From Planctomycetota bacterium (GTDB lineage: Bacteria > Planctomycetota > UBA1135): a stretch of 64,000 bases of DNA. The position numbers and the translations under genes were made by a program. The notes under the pieces were generated by a model. The model was not told the DNA's origin. It worked only from the letters and a program-made list of their open reading frames with translations, and did no database searches. Shown in pieces: positions 19,562-28,528 of the stretch. Numbering within the stretch: the first letter of the stretch is position 1; each line of letters begins with the position of its first letter. The stretch is taken from the NCBI GenBank assembly GCA_008501825.1, contig QQUA01000011.1, forward strand, positions 109,775 to 173,774, written 5' to 3'.

Positions 19562-21187
19562 TCAAAGATCGCGGACGTGAAGGCCGGTGGTGTCGCCGAA
19601 TTGGGCGGCTTGGAAGTAAATTCTTCGGCCGTCGGCTTGGATGGGAATAGGTAGGTTCCAAGAAAGGGAACCTTGTCCGTCGGCTTGTCCGGTAGCGGCC
19701 AGAAAAGGCGCGCTCAGTTGCAAATGGATGGCGAGGGCGGCCACGGCTGTCCAACCTGGCCCAAGCAACGAAGCCACCAAGTATTGATCCGCACCCGGTT
19801 GAGCTCCGAAGATTTCGAAATCTCCGTTTTGCCCGGCCATCAGGGAAGCCACCTGCAAGCGATAAAGCCTGGCCCGGGAAAGCAGGGCCTCGAATTCCAT
19901 GCCGGTCGGTTTCCACCAGGCCGCTTCCCCGCACACCGCGAATTCCAATTCGTTTTCCCCGAGGAGGAAATGGCTGACTTGACGGCTGCCGAAAAAATCC
20001 AAACTCGGGGAAGTCAGAATCGGCTGGCCGACCGCGTCGTCCAAATCTTTTCCTGCGTCTTGCAGGTCGAAACAAGGATCGTTTTCCCCATTGGCCGGAT
20101 CCGGATCGCAACCCGGCTCCGACATGGCGCCGCTGATCGCTTGTTTGTTGCAGAAAACCCTTCCCTGATCGTCGAGATTGGCGGCGCCGAAAAGCTCGAC
20201 TTCGGTCACCGCCGGCAGCGTAAAGGTGGTTCGATAAAAACCGGAGCTGCAATTATCCAAACTCCATTCCGCGACTCGGACCAGAAAATCCTCGGCGGCA
20301 ACAAAGGGCAAGCTCAACGGTTGAATGCCCGGTTGTTCACAACGAAAGGCTTGATGCCAATCTTGAAATCGACTTTCGGCAACTCCCCAAGTCGAGCCTT
20401 GAAACGGTGGCGGCCCGGCATTCAACAGCGGAAGTTGCTGGCTCAAAGGTCCGGACACCGGCCAAGTGCGAGCCGGTTGGTTGGAACTCAAAGACTGGTG
20501 CCGTCGCACGCCGATTTCGACCGACCAAGCCAAGATTTCTTGGCGGGCGAAAATTTCACCGGTAGCGCCGGTGAAACCCAACCATGCCCGCCCTTGATCC
20601 AAGGTCAACCAACTTTCCAAATCCAAAGGAACCGCCAAGACCGGTCGCTGCCAATCATCCACGAACACCCGAAGTGTTCCCGGATCGTAAACCAACCGAA
20701 TCCCATGCACCTCCCCGTCTTCCAAATCGGGAAGACTCTCGGTCCAACCCAAAGAGTCGGCGGTATCGGCACTGTTGGCCATGGCCCCCCGGGTTTGCAC
20801 GCTGCAGTGGTTGCCAGGAGGATCCCAAGCGTTGTGGTGCAAATCAAATTCCACCGCCAAACTGTTGGGAAGGCCGGCATAGCCCAAAGCATTGCCGCTG
20901 AAACCGGCCACGCCGAGATCGAAATTTTGAATGACGAAAGCGAAGCCGTCGGCTCCCGGCCCGCCATCGTTCTCAACTTGCAGCCAAAAGGTGGTGCTGA
21001 AACCGCCGGCGATGTCTTCTTTTTGCGGCGACCAAGCCGCCGCCCGCTGATACAGGTCCAAATCGGTCAACCGCAGCCGGCGGCCGGCCAAAGCGGCATC
21101 CCCCACCCAATCCAAATTGGCCTGATGAAAACCAGGATGCTGGAAGCCGCCGGCTTGGGCACTGAGAATCAACAGAGCGAGCCACAC
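19562..21187 (-). CDS. secreted L-type (legume-like) lectin-domain protein
   Basis: The 541-residue protein has an N-terminal signal peptide, then a ConA-like lectin domain at about 15-235. Markers are GGFSTTFWLQVEN, GADGFAFVIQN, SLAVEFDLHHNAWDPPGNH (metal and sugar-contact loop) and VHGIRLVYDPGTLRVFVDD. These match the L-type lectin core with its EFD metal site. The middle region (about 240-430) is beta-rich and contains the Asp-rich CDPDPANGENDPCFD. The C-terminal 100 residues (DYLV-like LGPGWTAVAAL to GLHVRDL) recall the terminal domain of the neighbouring FG-GAP proteins. It probably binds glycans outside the cell. It follows serA by nine bases. Confidence 0.8.
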   Translation of the reverse strand: MWLALLILSAQAGGFQHPGFHQANLDWVGDAALAGRRLRLTDLDLYQRAAAWSPQKEDIAGGFSTTFWLQVENDGGPGADGFAFVIQNFDLGVAGFSGNALGYAGLPNSLAVEFDLHHNAWDPPGNHCSVQTRGAMANSADTADSLGWTESLPDLEDGEVHGIRLVYDPGTLRVFVDDWQRPVLAVPLDLESWLTLDQGRAWLGFTGATGEIFARQEILAWSVEIGVRRHQSLSSNQPARTWPVSGPLSQQLPLLNAGPPPFQGSTWGVAESRFQDWHQAFRCEQPGIQPLSLPFVAAEDFLVRVAEWSLDNCSSGFYRTTFTLPAVTEVELFGAANLDDQGRVFCNKQAISGAMSEPGCDPDPANGENDPCFDLQDAGKDLDDAVGQPILTSPSLDFFGSRQVSHFLLGENELEFAVCGEAAWWKPTGMEFEALLSRARLYRLQVASLMAGQNGDFEIFGAQPGADQYLVASLLGPGWTAVAALAIHLQLSAPFLAATGQADGQGSLSWNLPIPIQADGRRIYFQAAQFGDTTGLHVRDL

Positions 21188-21196
21188 GGGTAAGAC

Positions 21197-22777
21197 CTAA
21201 AGATCCAGCGCCAAGACTTTTTCCACTCCCTCGATGGCACGCAAGGTTTCCAAGCAACCTTCGGGCAAAGGCGCATCCAAATTGAACAGGGCCAAAGCCC
21301 GGCCGGAAGCCCGGTGTCGTCCCAAGGAAAGATTGGCGATGTTGATTTCGTAGTTGGCCAACACGGAGGAAAGAGCGGCCAGGCGCCCGGGGCGGTCTTC
21401 GTTGACGACCAACAGCATCGGACCCACCGGCTCGGCATCGACGTAGAACTCGTCCAGGCGAATCAATCGCGGTTCCTGGTTGCCGAACAGAGTGCCCTCC
21501 AAATAACGCTCCCCTTCTTCGCCGATCAACGTGACGGCCAGCAAGCTGGCGAAATCCCCGGCTTCGTGGCTTCGAACTTCGGTATAGGCAAAACCTTGAT
21601 CCCGGGCCAATGCGGTGGCATTCACCAGGTTAACCGGCTGACTCAAAACGCTGCCGAGGAAGCCTTTCAACACTGCGCTGCTCAAGGCTTGTAGCGGCAA
21701 GTCCACTAACTCGCCGGAAGCTTCGATCCGCATTTCTCGGAAGCTTCCGGTCAACATCCGAGCTTGCAGGCGGCCCAACACCTCTCCCAGTCTTTGAAAA
21801 GGTCGCAAGCGGGAAGCGGTGGCCGGTTCCATGGCCGGCATGTTGACGGCGTGTTGCACGCTGCCGCTGGTCAAATAATCTCCGACCTGACGGGCAATGC
21901 GCACCGCCACCTTTTCCTGAGCTTCCAAGGTGCTGGCCCCTAAATGCGGGGTCAACAACACTTGATCGTGTGACCGTAACGGATGATCTTGAGGAAGCGG
22001 TTCTTGAGCGAATACGTCCAACGCGGCTCCGGCCAAGTAGCCTTCATCCAAAGCCCGCAACATCGCCGCTTCGTCGACGATGCCGCCGCGAGCGCAATTC
22101 ACCAAGCGCATGCCGGGCTTGCATTTTTGAAAGGTCTGCCAATCGAACAAGTGACGGGTTTGTTCCGTCCCCGGAACGTGCAAGCTGAGAAAATCGCACT
22201 GCGGCAACAAGGTATCCAGCGGCAAAAGGGGAAAGGCCAGCTTTTCCGCCGCGTCCGGGGGCAGGAAAGGATCGTGGCCTAAAACTTCGAGATCAAAAGC
22301 TCGAGCTCGGCTGGCCACCGCTCGGCCGATTCGGCCGAGACCGACGATGCCCAGAGTCTTGCCGTGCAGCTCCACGCCGGTGAATTTGGACCGCTCCCAA
22401 TTTCCTAATCGCATTTGCAAATAAGCCGGTGCGATGTTGCGACAAAGAGCCAACAGCAAGGCCAAACTGTGTTCCGCCGCCGATAAGGTGTTTTCACCGG
22501 GGGCGTTCATGACCAGAATGCCTTGCATGGTGGCGGCGTCGACGTCGATGTTGTCGACCCCGGAACCCGCGCGCCCGACCACCTTCAAATCGGGAGCCAG
22601 TTGCAAAAGTCCCCGGTCCACCTGGGTGGCGCTGCGCACGATCAAGGCGTGGGCATCGGCCAAGGCTTCGCCCAAACGTTCCCGCGGAACCGTTTGCAGA
22701 TCTTCCACCTCAAAGCCGCGATCCAACAACAAACGACCGCATTCTTCCGCAACCGGATCGGCTAAAACTACTTTCAT
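21197..22777 (-). CDS. serA: D-3-phosphoglycerate dehydrogenase (long form with ACT domain)
   Basis: The 526-residue enzyme catalyses the first step of serine synthesis, oxidising 3-phosphoglycerate with NAD. It shows VGRAGSGVDNIDV, the Rossmann motif GLGRIGRAVASR, NCARGGIVDE (catalytic Arg), AQEPLPQDHPL and LTPHLGAST (catalytic His), then an intervening domain and a C-terminal ACT domain starting LLVVNEDRPGRLAALS. The length matches the long PGDH type, in which the ACT domain mediates serine feedback. ATG 22777 overlaps the upstream stop by four bases (ATGA), which rejects the longer 593-residue reading. Confidence 0.95.
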   Translation of the reverse strand: MKVVLADPVAEECGRLLLDRGFEVEDLQTVPRERLGEALADAHALIVRSATQVDRGLLQLAPDLKVVGRAGSGVDNIDVDAATMQGILVMNAPGENTLSAAEHSLALLLALCRNIAPAYLQMRLGNWERSKFTGVELHGKTLGIVGLGRIGRAVASRARAFDLEVLGHDPFLPPDAAEKLAFPLLPLDTLLPQCDFLSLHVPGTEQTRHLFDWQTFQKCKPGMRLVNCARGGIVDEAAMLRALDEGYLAGAALDVFAQEPLPQDHPLRSHDQVLLTPHLGASTLEAQEKVAVRIARQVGDYLTSGSVQHAVNMPAMEPATASRLRPFQRLGEVLGRLQARMLTGSFREMRIEASGELVDLPLQALSSAVLKGFLGSVLSQPVNLVNATALARDQGFAYTEVRSHEAGDFASLLAVTLIGEEGERYLEGTLFGNQEPRLIRLDEFYVDAEPVGPMLLVVNEDRPGRLAALSSVLANYEINIANLSLGRHRASGRALALFNLDAPLPEGCLETLRAIEGVEKVLALDL

Positions 22778-23871
22778 TGCACTTTCTCCCCAACTTGCAA
22801 GGCGGATTCGAAGCGACTCAGCAAATCCTCCAAATCCGACATCCGATGTTCGCCCATATGGCCGATTCGAAAAGTTTGATTTTTCAACTTGCCGTAACCG
22901 TTGGAAACCAACAAGCCTTGTTGCAGCAAGTTTTGCAAAGCCGGCACGAAATCGGGGCCGTCTCCCCGGCCGATACAACTGACCGTTTGCGAGCGGAAGC
23001 CGTCGGCGGCGAACAACTCAAAACCCTGTTGCAAGGCCCAAGCTTGAGTTCTTTCCGACATGGCGGCGTGGCGCTGCCATCGGGCCACCAAACCCTCTTC
23101 GAAAATCCGCTGCAATTGAAATTGCAAGGCATACAAATGAGCGGTCGACGGGGTGGTCGGCGACTGCTCCTTTTGATTGGAAGTCACCAGCCGCAAAACG
23201 TCCAGGAACCAACCTCGATCCGCAACTTCGGCGGCTCTTTGCAAAGCCCGCTCGGAAACCGCAGCCACCGCCAAACCGGCCGGCAGAGCCAGGGCTTTCT
23301 GAACTCCGGCAAGACAGAAGTCCAACTTCATGTCGTCGAAGGCCACCGGAGCTCCGGCCAGGGAAGAAACCGTATCCACCAGCAACAGCACTTCGGGATG
23401 GCCCTGGACCACTTCAGCCAATTCCGCCAGCGGATTCATCACCCCAGTACTGGTTTCGTTGTGAACCAAGGTGACCGCTTCATAGTCGCCCATGGCCAAG
23501 GCGGCGTCCAAGGCTTCCGGTCGGAAACCTTCCCCCCAAGGAACTTCAAAGGCGGTGGCTTCCTTGCCGCAAGCAACCGCCATTTCGTACCAGCGCTTGG
23601 AAAAGGCTCCGCACACCAGGTGCAGGCTCTTACGGGATACGAAATTGCGAATCGCCGCTTCCATGAAAGCGCTGGCCGGGCCGGTCAGCATCAGGATTTC
23701 CTGCTCGGTTTGAAACAGCCGGCGCAAACCCTCTCGGCAGGAAGCCCACAATTCGGCGCAGGCGGGAGTTCGATGACCGATCGCCGACCGGGCCATCTCG
23801 GCCAACACCTCCGGAGCTACTTCGGTAGGTCCGGGAATAAAGAGCTTCAGCGGCTTGGGGGCGGAGTCCAT
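22774..23871 (-). CDS. class V aminotransferase, probable phosphoserine (or alanine-glyoxylate) aminotransferase
   Basis: The 365-residue PLP enzyme opens with PLKLFIPGPTEVAPEVL, the signature start of the serine-pyruvate/alanine-glyoxylate class V group. It has HNETSTGVMNP, VDTVSSLAGAPV and the PLP lysine in LAGVQKALALPAG. It overlaps serA by four bases and the upstream phosphatase by 25 bases, so it very likely supplies the middle step (3-phosphohydroxypyruvate to phosphoserine), although it is not a classical SerC. ATG 23871 was chosen because the conserved PGPTEV lies close behind it. Confidence 0.85.
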   Translation of the reverse strand: MDSAPKPLKLFIPGPTEVAPEVLAEMARSAIGHRTPACAELWASCREGLRRLFQTEQEILMLTGPASAFMEAAIRNFVSRKSLHLVCGAFSKRWYEMAVACGKEATAFEVPWGEGFRPEALDAALAMGDYEAVTLVHNETSTGVMNPLAELAEVVQGHPEVLLLVDTVSSLAGAPVAFDDMKLDFCLAGVQKALALPAGLAVAAVSERALQRAAEVADRGWFLDVLRLVTSNQKEQSPTTPSTAHLYALQFQLQRIFEEGLVARWQRHAAMSERTQAWALQQGFELFAADGFRSQTVSCIGRGDGPDFVPALQNLLQQGLLVSNGYGKLKNQTFRIGHMGEHRMSDLEDLLSRFESALQVGEKVQ

Positions 23872-24665
23872 GGCGCAGCCAGGTATACCCGATCGGGATC
23901 CTCCAGCGCAGCCCTGCCTCGACGATAAAGACTCGGATTTTGCTCCTGCCATTGAGGCCAAAGGCTTTGGGGCAGGGCAAAGGCGGGTACCGGAGATAAA
24001 TCCCGGGCCCGAATCACCACCGGTGAGGCTTGAACCACCTTCGGTCGCTTGGCCACTCCGGCAAAGGCGATGAACATGCCAATCTGAGCGGCGGCCTCCA
24101 AATCGGAATGGCCGTCGCCGATCAGCAGCAGCTTTTCAGCTTGCCAGCCGTGCTCGGTGCACAATTCCTGGATCAGTTGCCATTTGCCCCCGTCCCGGGC
24201 CAAAGGATGATCCAGACTCCGTTGCAAATCCTCGGCTTTCATGGATTGAAACGGCACCGCCAGCACCCGGCGTTCGGGAATGCCCAAGCTTTCGGCAAAG
24301 GGCACCACCGCCGGGCGCAGGCCACCGGAGAGAACGAAACTTGGAACTCCCGCATGAGCCAAAGTTTCCACCGAAGCCCTGGCTCCGGGAACCTGATGGC
24401 GCCGGTATTCCGCGGCCAACCATTCCAAGTCCTCGGCGGTGGGTTGAATCCGCTGCAAACGAGCTTCATAGACCTCTTCCAGAGGGAGGCCTCCTTCCAT
24501 GGCCTTCCGAGTCAGATCGGCGACCTCCACGCCACGGCGTTGAGCCAATAAGTCAATGCCTTCCACCGCACTCAAGGTGGAATCGCAATCCCAGAGGACC
24601 GCCTGGGCTCGAAATCGGGTCCAGGCGGTTGCCGGTGAAGAGTCTTCGAAAGCGGGTGAATTCAG
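23847..24665 (-). CDS. HAD-family phosphoserine phosphatase-like protein, start codon unclear
   Basis: HAD motif I reads VLWDCDSTLSAVEG, motif II FVLSGGLRP, the lysine follows in ARDGGKWQLIQ, and motif III is LLIGDGHSDLEAAA. All are as in phosphoserine phosphatases. The first ATG/GTG/TTG in frame is TTG 24575, which falls inside motif I, after the catalytic D-x-D (codons at 24582-24590). Upstream, the frame stays open for about 55 codons with no ATG, GTG or TTG. I give CTG 24665 as a tentative start (272 residues); TTG 24575 would give 242 residues and a dead enzyme. With the aminotransferase and SerA it completes the serine pathway. Confidence 0.75.
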   Translation of the reverse strand: MNSPAFEDSSPATAWTRFRAQAVLWDCDSTLSAVEGIDLLAQRRGVEVADLTRKAMEGGLPLEEVYEARLQRIQPTAEDLEWLAAEYRRHQVPGARASVETLAHAGVPSFVLSGGLRPAVVPFAESLGIPERRVLAVPFQSMKAEDLQRSLDHPLARDGGKWQLIQELCTEHGWQAEKLLLIGDGHSDLEAAAQIGMFIAFAGVAKRPKVVQASPVVIRARDLSPVPAFALPQSLWPQWQEQNPSLYRRGRAALEDPDRVYLAAPWTPPPSR

Positions 24666-24685
24666 GTGGTGGCGGCTGCCGGGGT

Positions 24686-25369
24686 TCAGGGCCAGAAACT
24701 GCGCAGGTCGATGACCGACGTTCCGGCGGCCTTGTAGATGCTACGCAAATCGTCCCAGTCCACCAATCGCAAAAAAGGATTCTCTTCCACGCTCCAGTTG
24801 TAGATCAACAGGGTCCGAATCACGAACAGCCCGCTTCGATGGCCGTTTCGATCTACGTGGGGATAAACCAAGTTGAGTTCCTGTTCCCATTCCAGGGGAA
24901 TCGGCCCTCCGCCTTTCAAAACCACCAGATGGGAAGTGAACATGCCCAACAACTGCTCACCGTTGTGATGTAGGTAGTTCCGATCTTGAAGCTGGCCGAC
25001 AAACCAGTTGACGAACTCCTGAGGAATGCCCGAATCCTCTCCGGTGTTCCCGAGCATGATCGGGCCGGGATGGGACTTCGGTTCCTTCGGAAAGTGGTGG
25101 ATGACGTAGGACCGAATCGCCAGAGCCAAACCCAAACTGGTTCCCGGTCCCCGGGTTCCTCGTTGTTGGTTTTGGCCATGGCCTTGAAAACCGCTTTCCC
25201 CACCAGCCGGAGGCAATTGGGATTGAGCCCCGGGAATGAAGGGCGACACAGGCACGGCTCCGTCCACCGCCGGCGGCAAGCCCTGGAGGGTGGAAACAGG
25301 CGGCCCATCCTGGGCTCCGGCCGGCAAAGCCAGCGAGATCAGGAACAGCAAGCATAATGAGCTTTTCAT
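24686..25369 (-). CDS. secreted protein of unknown function
   Basis: This 227-residue protein has a clear signal peptide (MKSSLCLLFLISLALPAGAQ). A Pro/Gly/Gln-rich low-complexity stretch follows (about 20-75), then a globular part with HHFPKEPKSHPGPIMLGNTG, EFVNWFVGQL and VYPHVDRNGHRSGLFVIRTL. I do not recognise the family. ATG 25369 was chosen because it opens the signal peptide; the in-frame extension toward the kinase gene has no support. It lies 82 bases downstream of the kinase gene and just upstream of the phosphatase reading frame, whose tentative start lies within about 20 bases of this stop. Confidence 0.6.
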   Translation of the reverse strand: MKSSLCLLFLISLALPAGAQDGPPVSTLQGLPPAVDGAVPVSPFIPGAQSQLPPAGGESGFQGHGQNQQRGTRGPGTSLGLALAIRSYVIHHFPKEPKSHPGPIMLGNTGEDSGIPQEFVNWFVGQLQDRNYLHHNGEQLLGMFTSHLVVLKGGGPIPLEWEQELNLVYPHVDRNGHRSGLFVIRTLLIYNWSVEENPFLRLVDWDDLRSIYKAAGTSVIDLRSFWP

Positions 25370-25451
25370 GGTGATTCTTGGTTTCGGACAAAGGGAAAGC
25401 CGCGGCTCGAAGAGCACCCGGGCGAAGACTTCCAGGGAAGGAAGATTCACG

Positions 25452-28340
25452 TCAGTCACGCTTGGCTGAGGCCGGTTCTGCTTGAATGGAAGCAGAATTC
25501 AAGGAAGGGTGGGGAGCGGCAAAATTTAGGTCGGCGGAATTCGACTTCAAATATTCGGCCTTGATGGCCTCCAGTCGTGGAAATAACTCAGAACCGGAAC
25601 GCAAGCGAACCATGAATGCCTTAGCCAGGCTTTCCTGGAAATCGCGAACCTTTCCATGGTTGGGTCCATACGAATTCACCAAGATACGGAAGTAATCGCA
25701 CCAGAGGTCGTGTGCTTGGCTTTCCTTGCCCACGTCGCAAAGGAAATGGGCATATTCATGAGTCAGGGCGACGGTTTGTAAATCGATATGGCCGAATTCC
25801 TTGTGCCTGCCGTCCAAAGCCATCCGATAATAAGCCAAGGCCTCCATCGGACGCTTGAGCTTCACTAGGCATCTGGCCAACCCCCACTGGCAATCCAAGG
25901 CCAGCTTTTGATGGTGTCGATCATCTTTATCGATCGACGCCAAAACTCCACTGAACTCTCGGGAAGCCACCTCGGATTGCTGGTTCAAATGCAGGGCCAC
26001 GGCCAGAGCGAGGCGAGCCTCCAAGGTACGCAAATGTTGGTCGCCGTAGTGCTCACGCCATCCTTGCACTGCGGCTTGCAAGCGCGGAATGGCAAGGTGC
26101 ATAAGTCCCAAATACGTCTCGGTACGAGCCAAGCCGACCAGGGCTTCCAAGTAGTCGCCGGGATGCTCCTCAGCCCGCTGCTGGCGAAATTCGACGATGT
26201 CTTTGAACAAAGCGTGAGCCTGCTGGTAATCTCCCAGTTCCAATTTCGCCGAAGCTAGGCCGAAACGAGCATTCCAAGTTTGCGTGTTGTGTTCAGACAG
26301 GATTCTTCCTCGCTGTTCGGTTAAATAGCGAAAAGCCTTTTCCGCTTCTTCAAATTTGCCTTCCATCATGTTGAGTTGAGACAAGACAAATAGGGCATTC
26401 ATGGCCACCGGATGATCGGAGATTTGATCTCCCTCGACGCCGGCCAAGGGTAATTCCAGTAGTTCTCGCGCCTGGTCGAATTTGCCCATATTCATGTAAA
26501 CCATGGCCATTGCGATTCGAGTTTGGTTCAAATGCCAGACCGGTACCGGGTCCAAACTCTCCACCAATTTCAAAGTTCGATCCAACACTTTCAGGGCTTC
26601 CTTATCTCGATGGGTTTCCCGCAATAGATGGCCGTAAATCAAATCCGCTTCCGCGCACAACGGCGACTTCCGGGGCCTGGTTTCGGACAGGGTGTTTCTC
26701 ACCCAATCCAGTTCCTTCTCGGCTAGGCCGTAGTTTCCACCTCGGTACAAGGCCCGGATATAGCGAAGATGAACCTCCAAGGTCGGAGAGGAAGTTGGAC
26801 CGGAAAGATCCTGCATGGCGAACAAGCTGATCCGCAAAGCCGCCTGACTTTCTTCCACCATGCCCAGCTCGAGCAAGGATTCCCCGAAAATCCGGGCCAA
26901 ATAGGCGCGTTCCGCTTTGGCCATGGTCGGGAGTTGCCTTTGCGCTTCCTTCCAGCCTTCCAAAATGGCCACGTCCAACGGAGGATGTCCGTCACCGGCC
27001 ATCGGATTCCACAATCGGTGCAAGAAATATTCAAAATGCCGAATGGCCATACTCAAACCTCGCTCTTGGGTTTGAGAGACCTGCAAATTGGAATCCAGCG
27101 CCTGGCCCCGGTGCCACAGGTGATAAGAAAGGAAACTGATGCAAGTCAAGGCAATGACGGCCACGGCTCCGGTGGCGGATAAAACCGGCCGGCGTCGAAC
27201 CCATTGGCAAGCTAAAGCCCACGGGCGCGGGGGCTGGGCCAGAATCGGCCGATGTTGCAAGAACCGCTCCAAGTCGTCGGCCAGCGCCGCCATGGTTTCG
27301 TAGCGCCGCTCCGGGTTCTTTTCCATCGCCTTGCCGATGACGATGGCCAAATCGCGAGGCAGACGACTGGAATAGTGGCGCGGATCCGGCGGCGTTTCAA
27401 AACGGATTTGCTGGCAAACCTGTTGCAGATTGTCTCCCGGGAACGGGTGATTCAAGGTCAGGGCTTCGTAAAAAGTCGAACCGAACGAAAATATGTCGGA
27501 ACGATAGTCGATATTGGCTCCCCGGTTAGCCTGTTCAGGCGACATGTAGCCGAAAGTACCGGCGAATGTTCCCGCCTTGGTTAAGGCGGAAGCGCCGCTG
27601 ACTTTGGCCAAACCGAAGTCGATCAATTTAACTTGATCCTCCGGGGTCAAGAGCAGATTGGCCGGCTTCAAATCACGATGCACCACCCCTTCTTCGTGGG
27701 CGGCCTGCAAAGCGCGAGCGGTTTGATACATCCAATTCGAAACTTGCAAAAAGTAGTCCCGGTCTCTTTCCGGAATCCGCCGGACCCGGTCCAGGCGATC
27801 GGCCAAACTGTGGCCGCCTTCGACCAATTCCTGGGCGATGAAATGAATTCCGTGCCATTCATCGGCAGCATAGACCGTGGCCACACCGGGATGGCTGATT
27901 CGACTGGCCGCTTCCGCTTCCCGGCGGAAGCGATAAATGGAGGTCGGTTCCTGACAAGCCTCGGGATGGAGGACTTTCAACGCTACCGGGCGGCTCATCA
28001 GAGAGAGTTGTTCCGCATGCCATACTTCCCCCATGCCGCCATGACCGAGGCGTTTGATCAATCGATAGTCTCCGATCAATTGACCGGGCCCCAAAGCTTG
28101 ACCGGGCCGCGGGAAAAACGATTGCACCGATTCATAGACCTTAAGAATGCCACGAAATTCCTCGACCACCTGCGGCGGCTGATCGGAAAGAAGGTGTTCC
28201 ACCAAGGCGGAATCCTGTCGTTCGGCGGCATATCCGGTGTATTCAGCGAATAAAGCTTCCGCTTGGCGAGCGGCCTCTTCTTGCAGATGAGCCTTCTCAG
28301 GATCAGGGTTGTTCGGGGGGTTGCCTGGGGAACGGTGCAT
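25452..28340 (-). CDS. membrane Ser/Thr protein kinase with C-terminal TPR region
   Basis: In this 962-residue protein, after a helical N-terminal stretch (1-85), a Hanks-type kinase domain spans about 92-365. It has GHGGMGEVW (99-107), the lysine in VALKVL (122), HRDLKPANLL (221-230), DFG (241-243) and GTFGYMSPEQ. A single membrane helix lies at about 387-406, followed by about 500 residues of TPR-like helical repeats predicted outside the cytoplasm. This layout (PknB-like kinase, TM, TPR) is common in Planctomycetota. The ECF sigma factor gene lies 188 bases upstream on the same strand. The kinase probably signals in a pathway with it; its substrates are unknown. Confidence 0.9.
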   Translation of the reverse strand: MHRSPGNPPNNPDPEKAHLQEEAARQAEALFAEYTGYAAERQDSALVEHLLSDQPPQVVEEFRGILKVYESVQSFFPRPGQALGPGQLIGDYRLIKRLGHGGMGEVWHAEQLSLMSRPVALKVLHPEACQEPTSIYRFRREAEAASRISHPGVATVYAADEWHGIHFIAQELVEGGHSLADRLDRVRRIPERDRDYFLQVSNWMYQTARALQAAHEEGVVHRDLKPANLLLTPEDQVKLIDFGLAKVSGASALTKAGTFAGTFGYMSPEQANRGANIDYRSDIFSFGSTFYEALTLNHPFPGDNLQQVCQQIRFETPPDPRHYSSRLPRDLAIVIGKAMEKNPERRYETMAALADDLERFLQHRPILAQPPRPWALACQWVRRRPVLSATGAVAVIALTCISFLSYHLWHRGQALDSNLQVSQTQERGLSMAIRHFEYFLHRLWNPMAGDGHPPLDVAILEGWKEAQRQLPTMAKAERAYLARIFGESLLELGMVEESQAALRISLFAMQDLSGPTSSPTLEVHLRYIRALYRGGNYGLAEKELDWVRNTLSETRPRKSPLCAEADLIYGHLLRETHRDKEALKVLDRTLKLVESLDPVPVWHLNQTRIAMAMVYMNMGKFDQARELLELPLAGVEGDQISDHPVAMNALFVLSQLNMMEGKFEEAEKAFRYLTEQRGRILSEHNTQTWNARFGLASAKLELGDYQQAHALFKDIVEFRQQRAEEHPGDYLEALVGLARTETYLGLMHLAIPRLQAAVQGWREHYGDQHLRTLEARLALAVALHLNQQSEVASREFSGVLASIDKDDRHHQKLALDCQWGLARCLVKLKRPMEALAYYRMALDGRHKEFGHIDLQTVALTHEYAHFLCDVGKESQAHDLWCDYFRILVNSYGPNHGKVRDFQESLAKAFMVRLRSGSELFPRLEAIKAEYLKSNSADLNFAAPHPSLNSASIQAEPASAKRD

Positions 28341-28528
28341 GGGGAAGGGGAAGCCCCGGGTTCAATGCGTCCTTAGAGCTAATGGCGGAGAGAACGGCAA
28401 TCGGACAAAAAATCGTCCAACTCTTTTCCGGGACGAATCGATGTTGGAAAAGGTTCCCCCCTTGCCGAAGGCAAATCACCCCTCCCCGAGGAGGATTTTT
28501 TGCCCCCCCAGTTTTGCCCTCTCAGGAC

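Noticed and set aside
19673..21193. 506-residue plus-strand open frame
   Set aside because: It lies antisense across the lectin gene, has a composition typical of GC-rich shadow frames, and shows no domain.
28488..28508. CCTCC/GGAGG hairpin followed by T-run
   Set aside because: The T-run reads as a terminator only on the plus strand, where no gene ends; the genes here run on the minus strand.
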